The notes below the pieces were generated by a model. That model was not told the DNA's origin and did no database searches. It was given only the letters and a program-made list of their open reading frames with translations. 64,000 nt of DNA from Quadrisphaera sp. RL12-1S (GTDB lineage: Bacteria > Actinomycetota > Actinomycetes > Actinomycetales > Quadrisphaeraceae). Positions within the stretch are counted from its first letter, which is position 1. Each line of letters starts with the position of its first letter. Shown in pieces: positions 31,975 to 40,194 of this stretch. The stretch covers positions 62,001-126,000 of the forward strand of contig NZ_JACNME010000010.1 of NCBI RefSeq assembly GCF_014270065.1, written 5' to 3'. The translations under genes were made by a program, and so were the position numbers.

Positions 31975-34900
31975 GTGACGACCCAGCTCGACAGGCCCGC
32001 CGGCGGCTCCCCCAGCGCCGGTGCGGCCCAGGTGGCCACCCCGGACCTGCTGCGCGCCCTGCGCTCCGCCCTCGGCGTGCGCGGCGACGGCGCCACCGAC
32101 GCCCTCGGCGTCGTCGACGCCTCGACGCGCCGCCGCGCGGAGTACACCTCCGACGCGTCCAACTACCGCGTGGTGCCGCAGGTCGTGGTCTTCCCCCGCA
32201 CCGCGGACGAGCTGGCGGCCGTCGTCGACGTCTCCCGCGCCCAGTCGGTGCCGCTGACCCTGCGCGGCGCCGGCACGTCCGTGGCGGGCAACGCGTGCGG
32301 GCCCGGCATCGTCGTCGACACGTCGGTGCACCTCCACCGCGTCCTCGAGCTCGACCCGACCTCCCAGACCGCGCTGGTGGAGCCCGGCATCGTGCTCGAC
32401 GCGCTGCAGGGCCACGCCCGCCAGCACGGCCTGCGGTTCGGGCCCGACCCGAGCACCCACGCCCGCTGCACGATCGGCGGGATGATCGGCAACGACGCCT
32501 GCGGCTCTCACGCCCTCGCGTACGGCCGCACCAGCGCCAACGTCCTCGAGCTGGACGTCGTCGACGGCCTCGGTCGCCGCTGGTCCACCACCTCACCCCC
32601 GCCCGAGCTGGTCAGCGCCCTGACCGGTGTCGCCGACCGCCACCTCGCCACCCTGCGCACGAAGTTCGCCACCTTCGGCCGGCAGGTCTCCGGGTACGCC
32701 CTGGAGACGCTGCTGCCCGAGCACGGCGGCCCGCTCGGCCACAGCGGGCGCGGTGATGCGACCGGCTCCAACCTCGCCCGCCTGCTGTCCGGCAGCGAGG
32801 GCACCCTCGCAGTCCTGACGAGCGCGAAGGTCCGGCTGGTCCGGGAGTCTCCGGCGACGGCGTTCGTCGTCCTCGGCTACCCCGACATGGCCACCGCCGC
32901 AGACCACACCCCCGCGCTGCTGGAGCACGGGCCCCTGGCCGTCGAGGGGCTCGACCGGCGCCTGGTGGAGGTGGTCCGCGCGCGCGGCGGCGACGTCGAC
33001 GGGCTGCCCGACGGCAACGGCTGGCTCTTCGTGGAGGTCGGCGGGGAGAGCGACGCCGAGGCCCTCGCCGGCGCCACCGCGCTCGTGGCGGCCTCCGGCA
33101 CCCGTGAGCACGTCATCATCCCCACCCGCGCGCAGGCGCGGGCGCTGTGGCGCATCCGCGAGGACGGCGCCGGGTACGCCGGCCGATCGCCGTCGGGCAC
33201 TCCCGCGTGGCCGGGCTGGGAGGACGCCGCCGTGCCGCCCGCGCGCCTGGGCACCTACCTGCGCGACCTGCAGGCGCTCATGAGCAGCCACGGCGTCGAC
33301 GGGCACGCCTACGGCCACTTCGGCGACGGCTGCATCCACATGCGCCTCGACCTGCCGCTGTCCGAGCCCGGCGGGGTGGACAGGTCCGGGGAGTTCCTGC
33401 GCGCTGCCGCGCGCCTGGTCGCGGCGCACGGCGGGTCGCTGTCCGGCGAGCACGGCGACGGCCGCGCCCGGTCGGCCCTGCTCCCCCTCATGTACGACGA
33501 CGACGCGCTGCGCGCCTTCGAGGAGGTCAAGGCCGCGTTCGACCCGGCCGAGCTGCTGAACCCCGGCGTGCTGGTCCGTCCCGCTGCGCTGGAGGCGGAC
33601 CTGCGCGTGCCGGCCGCACGCGTCGCCGTCGAGATCTCCCCGACCCGCCCCCTGTCGCTGAGCTACCCCGCCGACGGCGGCGACCTGACCGCGGCGGTGC
33701 ACCGGTGCGTGGGCGTCGGGAAGTGCCGCGCGGAGCCGGCCAGCGGCTCGGGCGGCGTCATGTGCCCGAGCTACATCGCGACGCGCGACGAGAAGGACTC
33801 CACCCGCGGCCGCGCCCGCCTGCTGCAGGAGATGGCCAACGGCACGCTCGTCACCGACGGCTGGCGCTCGGAGGAGGTCCGGGAGTCGCTCGACCTGTGC
33901 CTGTCGTGCAAGGGCTGCTCGGTCGACTGCCCCGCCGGCGTGGACATGGCCACCTACAAGGCGGAGTTCCTCGACCACCACTACCGCGGCCGGCGCCGCC
34001 CGCTGAACCACTACGCCCTCGGCTGGCTGCCGCGCTGGACGCGCCTCGTGGCGCTGGGGCAGCCCGTGCTCCCGGCGCTGGTCAACGCCGCGGCGAAGGT
34101 GGCCCCCCTGCGCCGCGCGGGCATGAAGGCGGTGGGCATCGACCCGGCGATGGCCGTGCCGACCTTCGCCCGCCAGACCTTCCGCTCCTGGTTCTCCCGC
34201 CGCACCCCCGTCCGTGATCATGGGCGCTACGAACAGTCGACCACGACCGACGTGGTCCTCTGGGTCGACACCTTCACCGACGGCTTCGACCCGCAGGTCG
34301 GCGTCGCGGCGGTCAGGCTGCTCGAGCACCTGGGCTTCCGGGTGCACCTGCCCACCGCCAAGGTCTGCTGCGGCCTGACGTGGGTGTCCACCGGGCAGCT
34401 CGACGGCGCCAAGCGCCAGCTCGCCGCGACCCTCGACGCTCTCGAGGGCCCGCACGGCGAGCTGACCGACATGCCGGTCGTCGGGCTGGAGCCGAGCTGC
34501 ACCGCGCTGCTGCGCGAGGACGCGGCCCGCCTGCTCCCCGACGACCCGCGCGCCGCCGCCCTGCACTCCCGGGTGCGGACGGTGGCCGAGCTCATCGCGG
34601 AGCACCGCCCGGACTGGACGCCGCCGCAGCTCAAGACCGAGGCCGTGGTGCAGCCGCACTGCCACCAGCACGCCGTCATGGGCTTCACCGCCGACGCGGC
34701 GCTGCTCGCGCGGGCGGGCGTGGACGCCACCCAGCTCGGCGGGTGCTGCGGGCTGGCCGGCAACTTCGGAGCTGAGGCGGGCCACCGCGACGTGTCGGTG
34801 GCCGTGGCCGAGCAGCAGCTGCTGCCCGCGCTGCGGAAGGCCGGTGACGGCGTGCCGGTGGTCGCGGACGGGTTCAGCTGCCGCACGCAGACGGACGCGC

Positions 34901-34986
34901 TGGCGGGTCGCCGCCCGAAGCACCTCGTGGAGCTGCTCGCCGAAGCCCTACCGACCGCCGGGACGGACACGCCCGCCGCGCACTGA
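31975..34986 (+). CDS. FAD-binding/Fe-S oxidoreductase, YdiJ-like (fused GlcD-type and CCG-domain protein)
   Basis: This 1003-residue protein is similar in size and order to E. coli YdiJ. It has an FAD-binding domain (VPQVVVFPRTADELAAVVDV and LRGAGTSVAGNACGPGIVVDTS, about 65-115), an FAD oxidase C-terminal domain (HAYGHFGDGCIHMRLD, LSGEHGDGRARSALLP, about 440-500) and a ferredoxin-like domain (LDLCLSCKGCSVDCPAGVDM, about 639-658). CCG motifs follow in VCCGLTW and GGCCGLAGNFG. Related enzymes oxidise D-2-hydroxyacids, and YdiJ acts on D-2-hydroxyglutarate; that role is inferred. A GTGATCATGG repeat lies in-frame at residues 747-752. GTG 31975 starts 6 nt after GAGAAT. Confidence 0.87.
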   Translation: MTTQLDRPAGGSPSAGAAQVATPDLLRALRSALGVRGDGATDALGVVDASTRRRAEYTSDASNYRVVPQVVVFPRTADELAAVVDVSRAQSVPLTLRGAGTSVAGNACGPGIVVDTSVHLHRVLELDPTSQTALVEPGIVLDALQGHARQHGLRFGPDPSTHARCTIGGMIGNDACGSHALAYGRTSANVLELDVVDGLGRRWSTTSPPPELVSALTGVADRHLATLRTKFATFGRQVSGYALETLLPEHGGPLGHSGRGDATGSNLARLLSGSEGTLAVLTSAKVRLVRESPATAFVVLGYPDMATAADHTPALLEHGPLAVEGLDRRLVEVVRARGGDVDGLPDGNGWLFVEVGGESDAEALAGATALVAASGTREHVIIPTRAQARALWRIREDGAGYAGRSPSGTPAWPGWEDAAVPPARLGTYLRDLQALMSSHGVDGHAYGHFGDGCIHMRLDLPLSEPGGVDRSGEFLRAAARLVAAHGGSLSGEHGDGRARSALLPLMYDDDALRAFEEVKAAFDPAELLNPGVLVRPAALEADLRVPAARVAVEISPTRPLSLSYPADGGDLTAAVHRCVGVGKCRAEPASGSGGVMCPSYIATRDEKDSTRGRARLLQEMANGTLVTDGWRSEEVRESLDLCLSCKGCSVDCPAGVDMATYKAEFLDHHYRGRRRPLNHYALGWLPRWTRLVALGQPVLPALVNAAAKVAPLRRAGMKAVGIDPAMAVPTFARQTFRSWFSRRTPVRDHGRYEQSTTTDVVLWVDTFTDGFDPQVGVAAVRLLEHLGFRVHLPTAKVCCGLTWVSTGQLDGAKRQLAATLDALEGPHGELTDMPVVGLEPSCTALLREDAARLLPDDPRAAALHSRVRTVAELIAEHRPDWTPPQLKTEAVVQPHCHQHAVMGFTADAALLARAGVDATQLGGCCGLAGNFGAEAGHRDVSVAVAEQQLLPALRKAGDGVPVVADGFSCRTQTDALAGRRPKHLVELLAEALPTAGTDTPAAH
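34211..34226 (+). repeat. Family 1 repeat box inside the YdiJ-like coding sequence
   Basis: TCCGTGATCATGGGCGCT encodes part of RDHGRYEQS (residues 747-755), in the linker between the ferredoxin-like and CCG domains. The flank GGGCGCTA is the same as at the cydD start. Confidence 0.75.
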
Positions 34987-35010
34987 CGGCGGGCCGCCGC
35001 GCCTCCAACG

Positions 35011-35055
35011 CCGCCCCCTCCTCGACCGCCCCCTCCTCGACCGCCCCCTCCTCGA
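35011..35055 (+). repeat. 15-bp tandem repeat x3
   Basis: CCGCCCCCTCCTCGA occurs three times exactly in tandem, immediately before the family 4 repeats. Confidence 0.9.
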
Positions 35056-35160
35056 CGACGATCATGCGCCTGCGCGCCACATCCCCCGCCGGGTAGCGCC
35101 CCACATGACGCGCAGGCGCATGATCGTCGCGGGTGGTGACGCGCAGGCGCATGATCGTCG
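35056..35160. repeat. Family 4 repeat: GCGCAGGCGCATGATCGTCG, two direct copies 31 bp apart and one inverted copy
   Basis: The 20-mer occurs at 35110-35129 and 35141-35160, 31 bp apart and each preceded by TGAC, and exactly inverted at 35056-35075. The inverted pair could form a 20-bp stem. It lies between the YdiJ-like gene and the converging anti-sigma gene, so it could terminate both. Confidence 0.8.
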
Positions 35161-35198
35161 CGAGAGGGCGGGGCGCTGGCGCCTGGGGGCCGGAGGGC

Positions 35199-36155
35199 TC
35201 AGGCGGAGACGGTGGACGCCGGCGCGTCGCTGGTGAGCGCGCCGCGCAGCTCGCTGACCCCGGAGTGGCCGACCTGGCCGTCGAGCGGCTCGGTGGACAC
35301 GTCGACCTCGCTGAACCGCGCCAGGTCCACGCCGTCGGGCAGCACGTAGCCGCCCTGCGGGCTGTGGCCCTCGGTGAGCGCGCCCAGGGAGACCAGCCCG
35401 CCGGTCGAGGTGTCGAGCAGCCACACCTCGTACGCGGCGCCCTGCACGGTGGGCAGCCCGGACGTCGTGACCAGCACGCGCCGGCCCCGACCGTCGTCGC
35501 GGGTGACCACCACCTGCGCCGTGCCCGTCCACGCGCCCTGGTCGGCGGTGAGCGGCCGCAGCGCGGCGGTGGACACCACCGGGCCCGCCGTCGGGTCCGC
35601 CGCGCCGCCGGAGTCCCGGGCGCGGGAGGCGACGAGCGCCCCCGACGCCGCCCCGACCACCAGCGCCAGCCCGGCGGCGCCCAGGAGCACGGGCGTCGAC
35701 CAGCGCTGCCGCGACCGCTGCACCGGCAGCCCCGCGACCACCGTCGACGACGACGACGGCGACGACGACGTCCGACCCGCCCCCGCCGGGCGCGCGGTCA
35801 CCGGCTCCCCCACCGGGTCCACCCCGGGGACGGTGCGCGCCCCGGCGGAGCCGGCCCGCGCCGGGGTGCCCGCGTCGTCGTCGAGGGAGCGCAGCACCGC
35901 CGCCGGGTCCGGCGCGGAGCGCACGCCGGTGGCCGCCGCGATGCCCTCCCACACCGACGGCGGGGGCAGGCGGCGCGCCGGTCCGTCAGCGGACGGCGCC
36001 ACCGCGGCGCTCAGCGCCGCGAGCTCCTCCGTGCACGCCGCGCAGGCCGCCACGTGGGAGCGCACGTCCTCGAGGCGGTCGTCGTCGGGCGCGACGGCCA
36101 GCATCGCCAGCTCCCCCGTGCCGGGGTGTGCGGCCGTCGGGTCAGGCGGTGCCAC
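35199..36155 (-). CDS. Anti-sigma factor, RskA-like with zinc-binding domain
   Basis: This 318-residue protein has an N-terminal zinc anti-sigma motif, SHVAACAACTEEL (His34, Cys38, Cys41; HxxxCxxC). A proline/serine-rich linker follows. One transmembrane helix is at about 183-205 (LLGAAGLALVVGAASGALVAS). An extracytoplasmic RskA domain has AYEVWLLDTSTGGLVSLGAL and GGYVLPDGVDLARFSEVDVSTEP. RskA-type proteins hold an ECF sigma factor at the membrane until proteolysis. The GTG 36155 start overlaps the sigma gene by 14 bp, the normal coupling for such pairs. Confidence 0.9.
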   Translation of the reverse strand: MAPPDPTAAHPGTGELAMLAVAPDDDRLEDVRSHVAACAACTEELAALSAAVAPSADGPARRLPPPSVWEGIAAATGVRSAPDPAAVLRSLDDDAGTPARAGSAGARTVPGVDPVGEPVTARPAGAGRTSSSPSSSSTVVAGLPVQRSRQRWSTPVLLGAAGLALVVGAASGALVASRARDSGGAADPTAGPVVSTAALRPLTADQGAWTGTAQVVVTRDDGRGRRVLVTTSGLPTVQGAAYEVWLLDTSTGGLVSLGALTEGHSPQGGYVLPDGVDLARFSEVDVSTEPLDGQVGHSGVSELRGALTSDAPASTVSA

Positions 36156-36747
36156 CGGCACCTCCCAGACGTCCGCGCAGCCGCACCAGGGTGCGGCGCA
36201 GGTGGCTCTTGACGGTGCCGAGCGGGAGGCCGGTGCGCTCGGAGATCTGGGCGTGGGTGAGGTCCTCCCAGTAGGCGAGCTCGACGATGCGGCGCTGCGG
36301 CTGGTCCAGCTTCTCCACCTCCTCGCGGACGTCGACGTGCTCGACGCTGCGGTCCGCACCCTCCACCACGGCGCCCGGGCCCAGCGCGGCGGGCTGTGCG
36401 CCCCCGGGGTCGGTCGGGTCCCAGGGCTGCTCGCGGTGGGCGGCGCGGCGGCGCAGGGCGTCGGTGATCCGGTGGCGGGCGATGCCCACCAGCCACCCGG
36501 CGAGCGGGCCTCGCGCCGGGTCGTAGCGGTCGCGGTCGCGCCAGGCGCTGATGAACACCTGCTGGGTGACGTCGTCGGCGTCGACGGGTCCCACGGCGCG
36601 CACCGCGAGCCCGTGCACCAGCGCGCCCCACCGCTCGTAGGCGCGGGCCAGGGCGTCCTCGTGGCCCGCGGCGAAGTCCCGCTCGACGGCTCGGTCGAGG
36701 GCGGCGCGCGCCCCCGGCGCGCCGTCCGCGGTCTCGACCGGCTCCAC
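36142..36747 (-). CDS. ECF RNA polymerase sigma factor, SigK-like
   Basis: This 201-residue sigma factor has region 2 (RWGALVHGLAVRAVGPVDADDVTQQVFISAWRDRDRYDP, about 45-85, with the DDVTQQVF helix) and region 4 (RIVELAYWEDLTHAQISERTGLPLGTVKSHLRRTLVRLR, about 154-192). It pairs with the RskA-like anti-sigma encoded next, with overlapping ends. Its GTG start has a TAGCGT -10 6 nt upstream, so it has its own leaderless promoter. It could also be read from the sortase operon 50 bp upstream. The likely regulon includes the cell-surface genes beside it. Confidence 0.92.
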   Translation of the reverse strand: MEPVETADGAPGARAALDRAVERDFAAGHEDALARAYERWGALVHGLAVRAVGPVDADDVTQQVFISAWRDRDRYDPARGPLAGWLVGIARHRITDALRRRAAHREQPWDPTDPGGAQPAALGPGAVVEGADRSVEHVDVREEVEKLDQPQRRIVELAYWEDLTHAQISERTGLPLGTVKSHLRRTLVRLRGRLGGAGGTA

Positions 36748-36753
36748 CCTCGA

Positions 36754-36759
36754 ACGCTA
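36754..36759 (-). promoter_or_regulatory. -10 element TAGCGT of the leaderless sigma factor gene
   Basis: TAGCGT (minus strand) lies 6 nt before the sigma GTG. It identifies a promoter between the sortase and sigma genes. Confidence 0.5.
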
Positions 36760-36797
36760 GGCGGATCTCGTGCCGGGAGCGCGCTGAGCGCCGGCCG

Positions 36798-37571
36798 TCA
36801 CGAGACCCGGTCCGCGACCACCACCACGTTGTCCGCGTAGCGGTGCGAGGCCCTGTCGAACTCCCCGCCGCAGCTGATGAGCACCAGGCGCGGCGCGCCG
36901 GTGCCGGTGAACAGCTCCGCCGAGGGCAGGTCCGCCTTGGCGACCTGCGCCGTGGCGCCCACGCGGTAGCGGTGGTCGGCGCCGGAGGCGTCGGTGACCA
37001 CCACGTCCTGGCCCGCCCGGGCCTCCCGCAGCCGGAACAGCGCGCCGGGCCCGGCCGGGGTGTCGACGTGGCCGACCAGCACCACGGACCCGTCCGCGTC
37101 CCCGGGCGCGGCGCCGGGCGCCCACCAGCCCGTGCGGGCGCCGTCCTCGGGGACGACGACGGAGCCGTCCTCGCCCGCCCCCACGGGGTCGACGGGCGCG
37201 TCGACCCCGAGCGAGGGCACCCGCACCCGCACGGGCGCGGGCGCAGCGGCCACCACGGCGGGAGCCGGGGCGGAGGCGACCAGGCGCGGCAGCGCCGGCG
37301 CAGCCGTGCCAGCGCTGTGCGAGCCCTCCGAAGAGGAGGACGACGACGACGGCGCAGCCGCGGCGGGCGCCGGCGCGCTCGTCGTCGTCGTGACCACGGT
37401 GGCGGGCAGCGCACCGGGCAGGGGTGCGGCCCGGCTGCTCGCCCCGGTGAGCAGCCAGGCCGCGGGGGCGGTGGCGGCGAGGGCCAGGCCGCCCACCGCC
37501 ACCGCCGTCAGGACGCGCCCGGCCCGGCCGCCGCGGTCGGGCCGCTGCTCGCGGCCGGGCCCGGCGTTCAC
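36798..37571 (-). CDS. Class F/E-type sortase
   Basis: This 257-residue protein has an N-terminal membrane anchor (about 15-38, LTAVAVGGLALAATAPAAWL) and a Ser/Ala-rich stalk. The sortase domain carries the catalytic His in VLVGHVDTPAGPGALFRL, the Cys in RLVLISCGGEFD and the Arg side in SHRYADNVVVVADRV. VRVRVPSLGVDAPVDPVG starts the fold. Sortases cut a C-terminal sorting signal and link proteins to the cell wall. The GTG 37571 start overlaps the DUF4397 gene stop by 4 bp. No LPxTG-like substrate is found nearby. Confidence 0.85.
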   Translation of the reverse strand: MNAGPGREQRPDRGGRAGRVLTAVAVGGLALAATAPAAWLLTGASSRAAPLPGALPATVVTTTTSAPAPAAAAPSSSSSSSEGSHSAGTAAPALPRLVASAPAPAVVAAAPAPVRVRVPSLGVDAPVDPVGAGEDGSVVVPEDGARTGWWAPGAAPGDADGSVVLVGHVDTPAGPGALFRLREARAGQDVVVTDASGADHRYRVGATAQVAKADLPSAELFTGTGAPRLVLISCGGEFDRASHRYADNVVVVADRVS

Positions 37572-38419
37572 GCCGCGCGGTCGCCGGCGGTGCGGCGTGA
37601 CCGCACCGCCGCGGCCCCCACACCGGCCACCACGGCCGCGCCGAGCGCACCCGCGGACGTCGCCACCAGCCACCCGGGCACGCCGCCCTGGTCGAGGAGG
37701 CCGCCGGTGCCCGCGGCGACACCACCGGGGGCGCCGCCGAGGTCCTCGATGCGCTGCAGCGCCAGCTGCACGCCACCGGCGGTGGGGTTGCCCCACGCGT
37801 AGACGATCGTGCTGGTGCCGGCGGGCAGCGACAGGTCGGTCGGGCCCGCGACGGCGCTGCTGGTGCCGGTGGCCACGACGTCGGCGCTGACCGTGCCGGC
37901 GGGCACCTCGGCGCTGGCCTCGTCCGGGTTGGACAGGTCCTGCACCAGCGGCTGCCCGCCGGCCCGGACGTCCACCGCGGGCGCCGCCGCGACGTGGCGC
38001 ACGGTGACGCGGGCGTCACCGGCGGGCACCGCGGAGGTGTCGTTGACGAACGGGGTGAGCTTCGGCTGGCCCTGCGCGTCGAGGTGGGCGACCAGCGTGA
38101 TGTTGGCGCCGGCGGGCACCTCGACGTCGTTCGCGCTGATGGCGGGCGTGCCGGTGGAGGGCTGGCCGGCCTGGAAGACGGCGAGGTCGTAGCTGCCGGC
38201 GGGCAGCTGCTGCGGGTCGGTGAGCGTGCCCGGGGTGAAGTCGGGGATGAGCTCGGAGCCGTTGGCGTAGACGTCGACCGTCAGGCCGGGCACGGCGTGG
38301 AGCACGCTGACGGTCGCCGTGCCGCCAGCGCTGCCGGCCGCGGAGGCGGCGGCCGCGGGGACGAGGACGAGGGCGGCGGCGGCGGTGGCGACGGCGGCGG
38401 TGCAGGTGGTGGTGCGCAC
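37568..38419 (-). CDS. Secreted DUF4397-domain membrane-anchored protein
   Basis: This 283-residue protein has a signal peptide (about 1-28, ending AAAASAAGS) and two DUF4397-type repeats. They contain VLHAVPGLTVDVYANGSELI and TVRHVAAAPAVDVRAGG, each followed by a PAGTxxxDV pattern. A C-terminal transmembrane helix (GWLVATSAGALGAAVVAGVGA) ends in a basic tail. The tail looks like a sorting anchor but lacks an LPxTG motif before the helix. It is co-transcribed with the sortase (GTGA overlap) and upstream of the sigma/anti-sigma genes. The RBS GGAGGACCCTC precedes the GTG 38419 start. Confidence 0.85.
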   Translation of the reverse strand: MRTTTCTAAVATAAAALVLVPAAAASAAGSAGGTATVSVLHAVPGLTVDVYANGSELIPDFTPGTLTDPQQLPAGSYDLAVFQAGQPSTGTPAISANDVEVPAGANITLVAHLDAQGQPKLTPFVNDTSAVPAGDARVTVRHVAAAPAVDVRAGGQPLVQDLSNPDEASAEVPAGTVSADVVATGTSSAVAGPTDLSLPAGTSTIVYAWGNPTAGGVQLALQRIEDLGGAPGGVAAGTGGLLDQGGVPGWLVATSAGALGAAVVAGVGAAAVRSRRTAGDRAA

Positions 38420-38548
38420 GAGGGTCCTCCGGGGTCCTGGCGCCGCCCGTCGCGACGCTCTGCCCGTACTGCGCACGAGGCGCCGCCCACGGATGCACCA
38501 CCCCTGAACAATGCGTGTGGCGCTCGTCACACCACAGGACGAGGTGGG

Positions 38549-38554
38549 TAGCGT
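38549..38554 (+). promoter_or_regulatory. -10 element TAGCGT of a leaderless acetyltransferase gene
   Basis: TAGCGT ends 6 nt before ATG 38561. Confidence 0.5.
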
Positions 38555-38560
38555 GCCGCG

Positions 38561-39205
38561 ATGATCTCCGTCCGGCTGGTCACCGAGGACGACGTCCCCG
38601 CCCTCGTCGAGCTGCTGCTCCGCAGCCGGGAGCACCTCGCGCCGTGGGAGCCGCTGCGGGACGGCTCCTTCTTCACCGAGGCGTCGCAGCGCGCGAGCGT
38701 CGCGGCGCTCCTGGAGCGGCACACCGCCGGCACGCACGTCCCTCTCGTCATCGTCGACGACGGCGAGGTGGTCGGCCGGATCACCGTGAACGACGTCGTG
38801 CGCGGTGCCTTCCAGTCGGCGTCGATCGGCTACTGGGTGGGCACCGGCCACACCGGACGAGGCGTGGCGACGGCGGCGGTGGCGGCGGTGGTCCGGCTGG
38901 CCTTCGGCGAGCTGGGCCTGCACCGGCTGCAGGCCGACACGCTGCTGCACAACACCGCCTCCCAGGCGGTGCTGGCCCGCAACGGCTTCGTCCGCATCGG
39001 GACGGCGCCCCGCTACCTCGAGATCGCCGGTCGCTGGCAGGACCACCACCTGCACCAGCTGCTCCACGAGCCGCCCGAGCCGCCCGAGCCGCCCGCGGTG
39101 GTGGTGCCGAGCGGGGGCGCCGCGATGATGGCCCCGCTCGACGGACCACCGACGAAGGAGTCGCCCGATGACCGCTCGCACCGGCCGCACCACCTCCCCC
39201 GCTGA
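38561..39205 (+). CDS. RimJ/RimL-type N-acetyltransferase
   Basis: This 214-residue protein has MISVRLVTEDDVPALVELLL at the start. VVGRITVNDVVRGAFQSASIGYWV and HTGRGVATAAVAAVVRLAF (pyrophosphate loop) follow, and GLHRLQADTLLHNTASQAVLARNGFVRIGTA closes the fold. This is a typical ribosomal-protein acetyltransferase family member, though its target is unknown. The tail after about residue 180 is proline-rich and overlaps the next gene by 38 bp, so it may be expendable. ATG 38561 is a leaderless start. Confidence 0.85.
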   Translation: MISVRLVTEDDVPALVELLLRSREHLAPWEPLRDGSFFTEASQRASVAALLERHTAGTHVPLVIVDDGEVVGRITVNDVVRGAFQSASIGYWVGTGHTGRGVATAAVAAVVRLAFGELGLHRLQADTLLHNTASQAVLARNGFVRIGTAPRYLEIAGRWQDHHLHQLLHEPPEPPEPPAVVVPSGGAAMMAPLDGPPTKESPDDRSHRPHHLPR

Positions 39206-40061
39206 CGGCCTGCAGCTGGCCACCACCACCTGGGACGAGGTGCCGGGGGCGCCGCGCGGCGTCGTCCAGCTGGTCCACGGCCTCGCCGAGCACACGAGCC
39301 GCTACGACAGGTTCGCGCGGGCGCTCAACGCCGCCGGGTACGTCGTGTCCGGGGCCGACACCCGCGGCCACGGCGGCTCGGTCTCGGCGGGCGTGCCGCT
39401 GGGCGGCTTCGGCGCCCCGGGCGCGGAGGGCTTCTTCGCCGACACCGCCGCGTACGGCGACCAGCTGGCGCGCCAGCACCGCGGCCTGCCCCTGTTCGCG
39501 TTCGCCCACTCCCTGGGGTCGATGTGCCTGCAGAACGTGCTGGTGGCCGGCCCGGTGCCGTACGCCGGGGTGGTGCTGTCGGGGACGACGACGCTGGACG
39601 GGCTCGTCGAGGTGGTCCAGGGCCTGGCGGCCGACCCCGACGCCGGCGAGGGGCTGGCCGGGTTCAACGCCGGCTTCGCGCCGCGCACGGGCTTCGAGTG
39701 GCTCAGCCGCGACGAGGCCGAGGTGGACGCCTACACGGCCGACCCGCTGTGCGGCTTCGCCACCGAGGACGCCGTCATGGGCGGGGTGCTCGCCACCGCC
39801 GGGCGCACGGCCGACCCGGCGGCGCTGGCGCGGATCAGGTCCGACCTGCCGCTGCTGCTGGTCTCCGGCGACCACGACCCGGTGGGCGGGCCGGGCGGCC
39901 GGAACGTCACGGCGCTGGCCGAGAGGTACCGGGCAGCGGGCCTGGCCGACGTCGTGCTGCGGCTGTACCCCGGCGCCCGGCACGAGCTGGTCAACGAGAC
40001 CAACCGCGACGAGGTCACCGCCGACGTCGTCGCCTGGCTGGACGCCCACCTGCCGTCGTGA
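39168..40061 (+). CDS. Alpha/beta hydrolase, monoacylglycerol lipase-like
   Basis: This 297-residue protein has QLVHGLAEHTSRYDRFARAL as oxyanion and lid-side features and the nucleophile in AFAHSLGSM (Ser115). The Asp is in LLLVSGDHDPVGG and the His in YPGARHELVNETNRDEV. It fits serine hydrolases of the lysophospholipase/monoacylglycerol lipase group (Hydrolase_4). It overlaps the acetyltransferase by 38 bp and is followed 133 bp later by a lipid-kinase-like gene, hinting at glycerolipid turnover; this is inferred. Confidence 0.87.
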   Translation: MTARTGRTTSPADGLQLATTTWDEVPGAPRGVVQLVHGLAEHTSRYDRFARALNAAGYVVSGADTRGHGGSVSAGVPLGGFGAPGAEGFFADTAAYGDQLARQHRGLPLFAFAHSLGSMCLQNVLVAGPVPYAGVVLSGTTTLDGLVEVVQGLAADPDAGEGLAGFNAGFAPRTGFEWLSRDEAEVDAYTADPLCGFATEDAVMGGVLATAGRTADPAALARIRSDLPLLLVSGDHDPVGGPGGRNVTALAERYRAAGLADVVLRLYPGARHELVNETNRDEVTADVVAWLDAHLPS

Positions 40062-40194
40062 CCCCGGGGAGGGGTCTCCGCGGGGTGCTCCAGCGGGTGC
40101 TCCACCGGGCGGGGTGGGCGCGGCGCCGCCAGGATGGTCGGCGCGGACGTCCAGACCGGTGCGGCTGCAGCTGACCACCCCGCGTGAGGACCCC

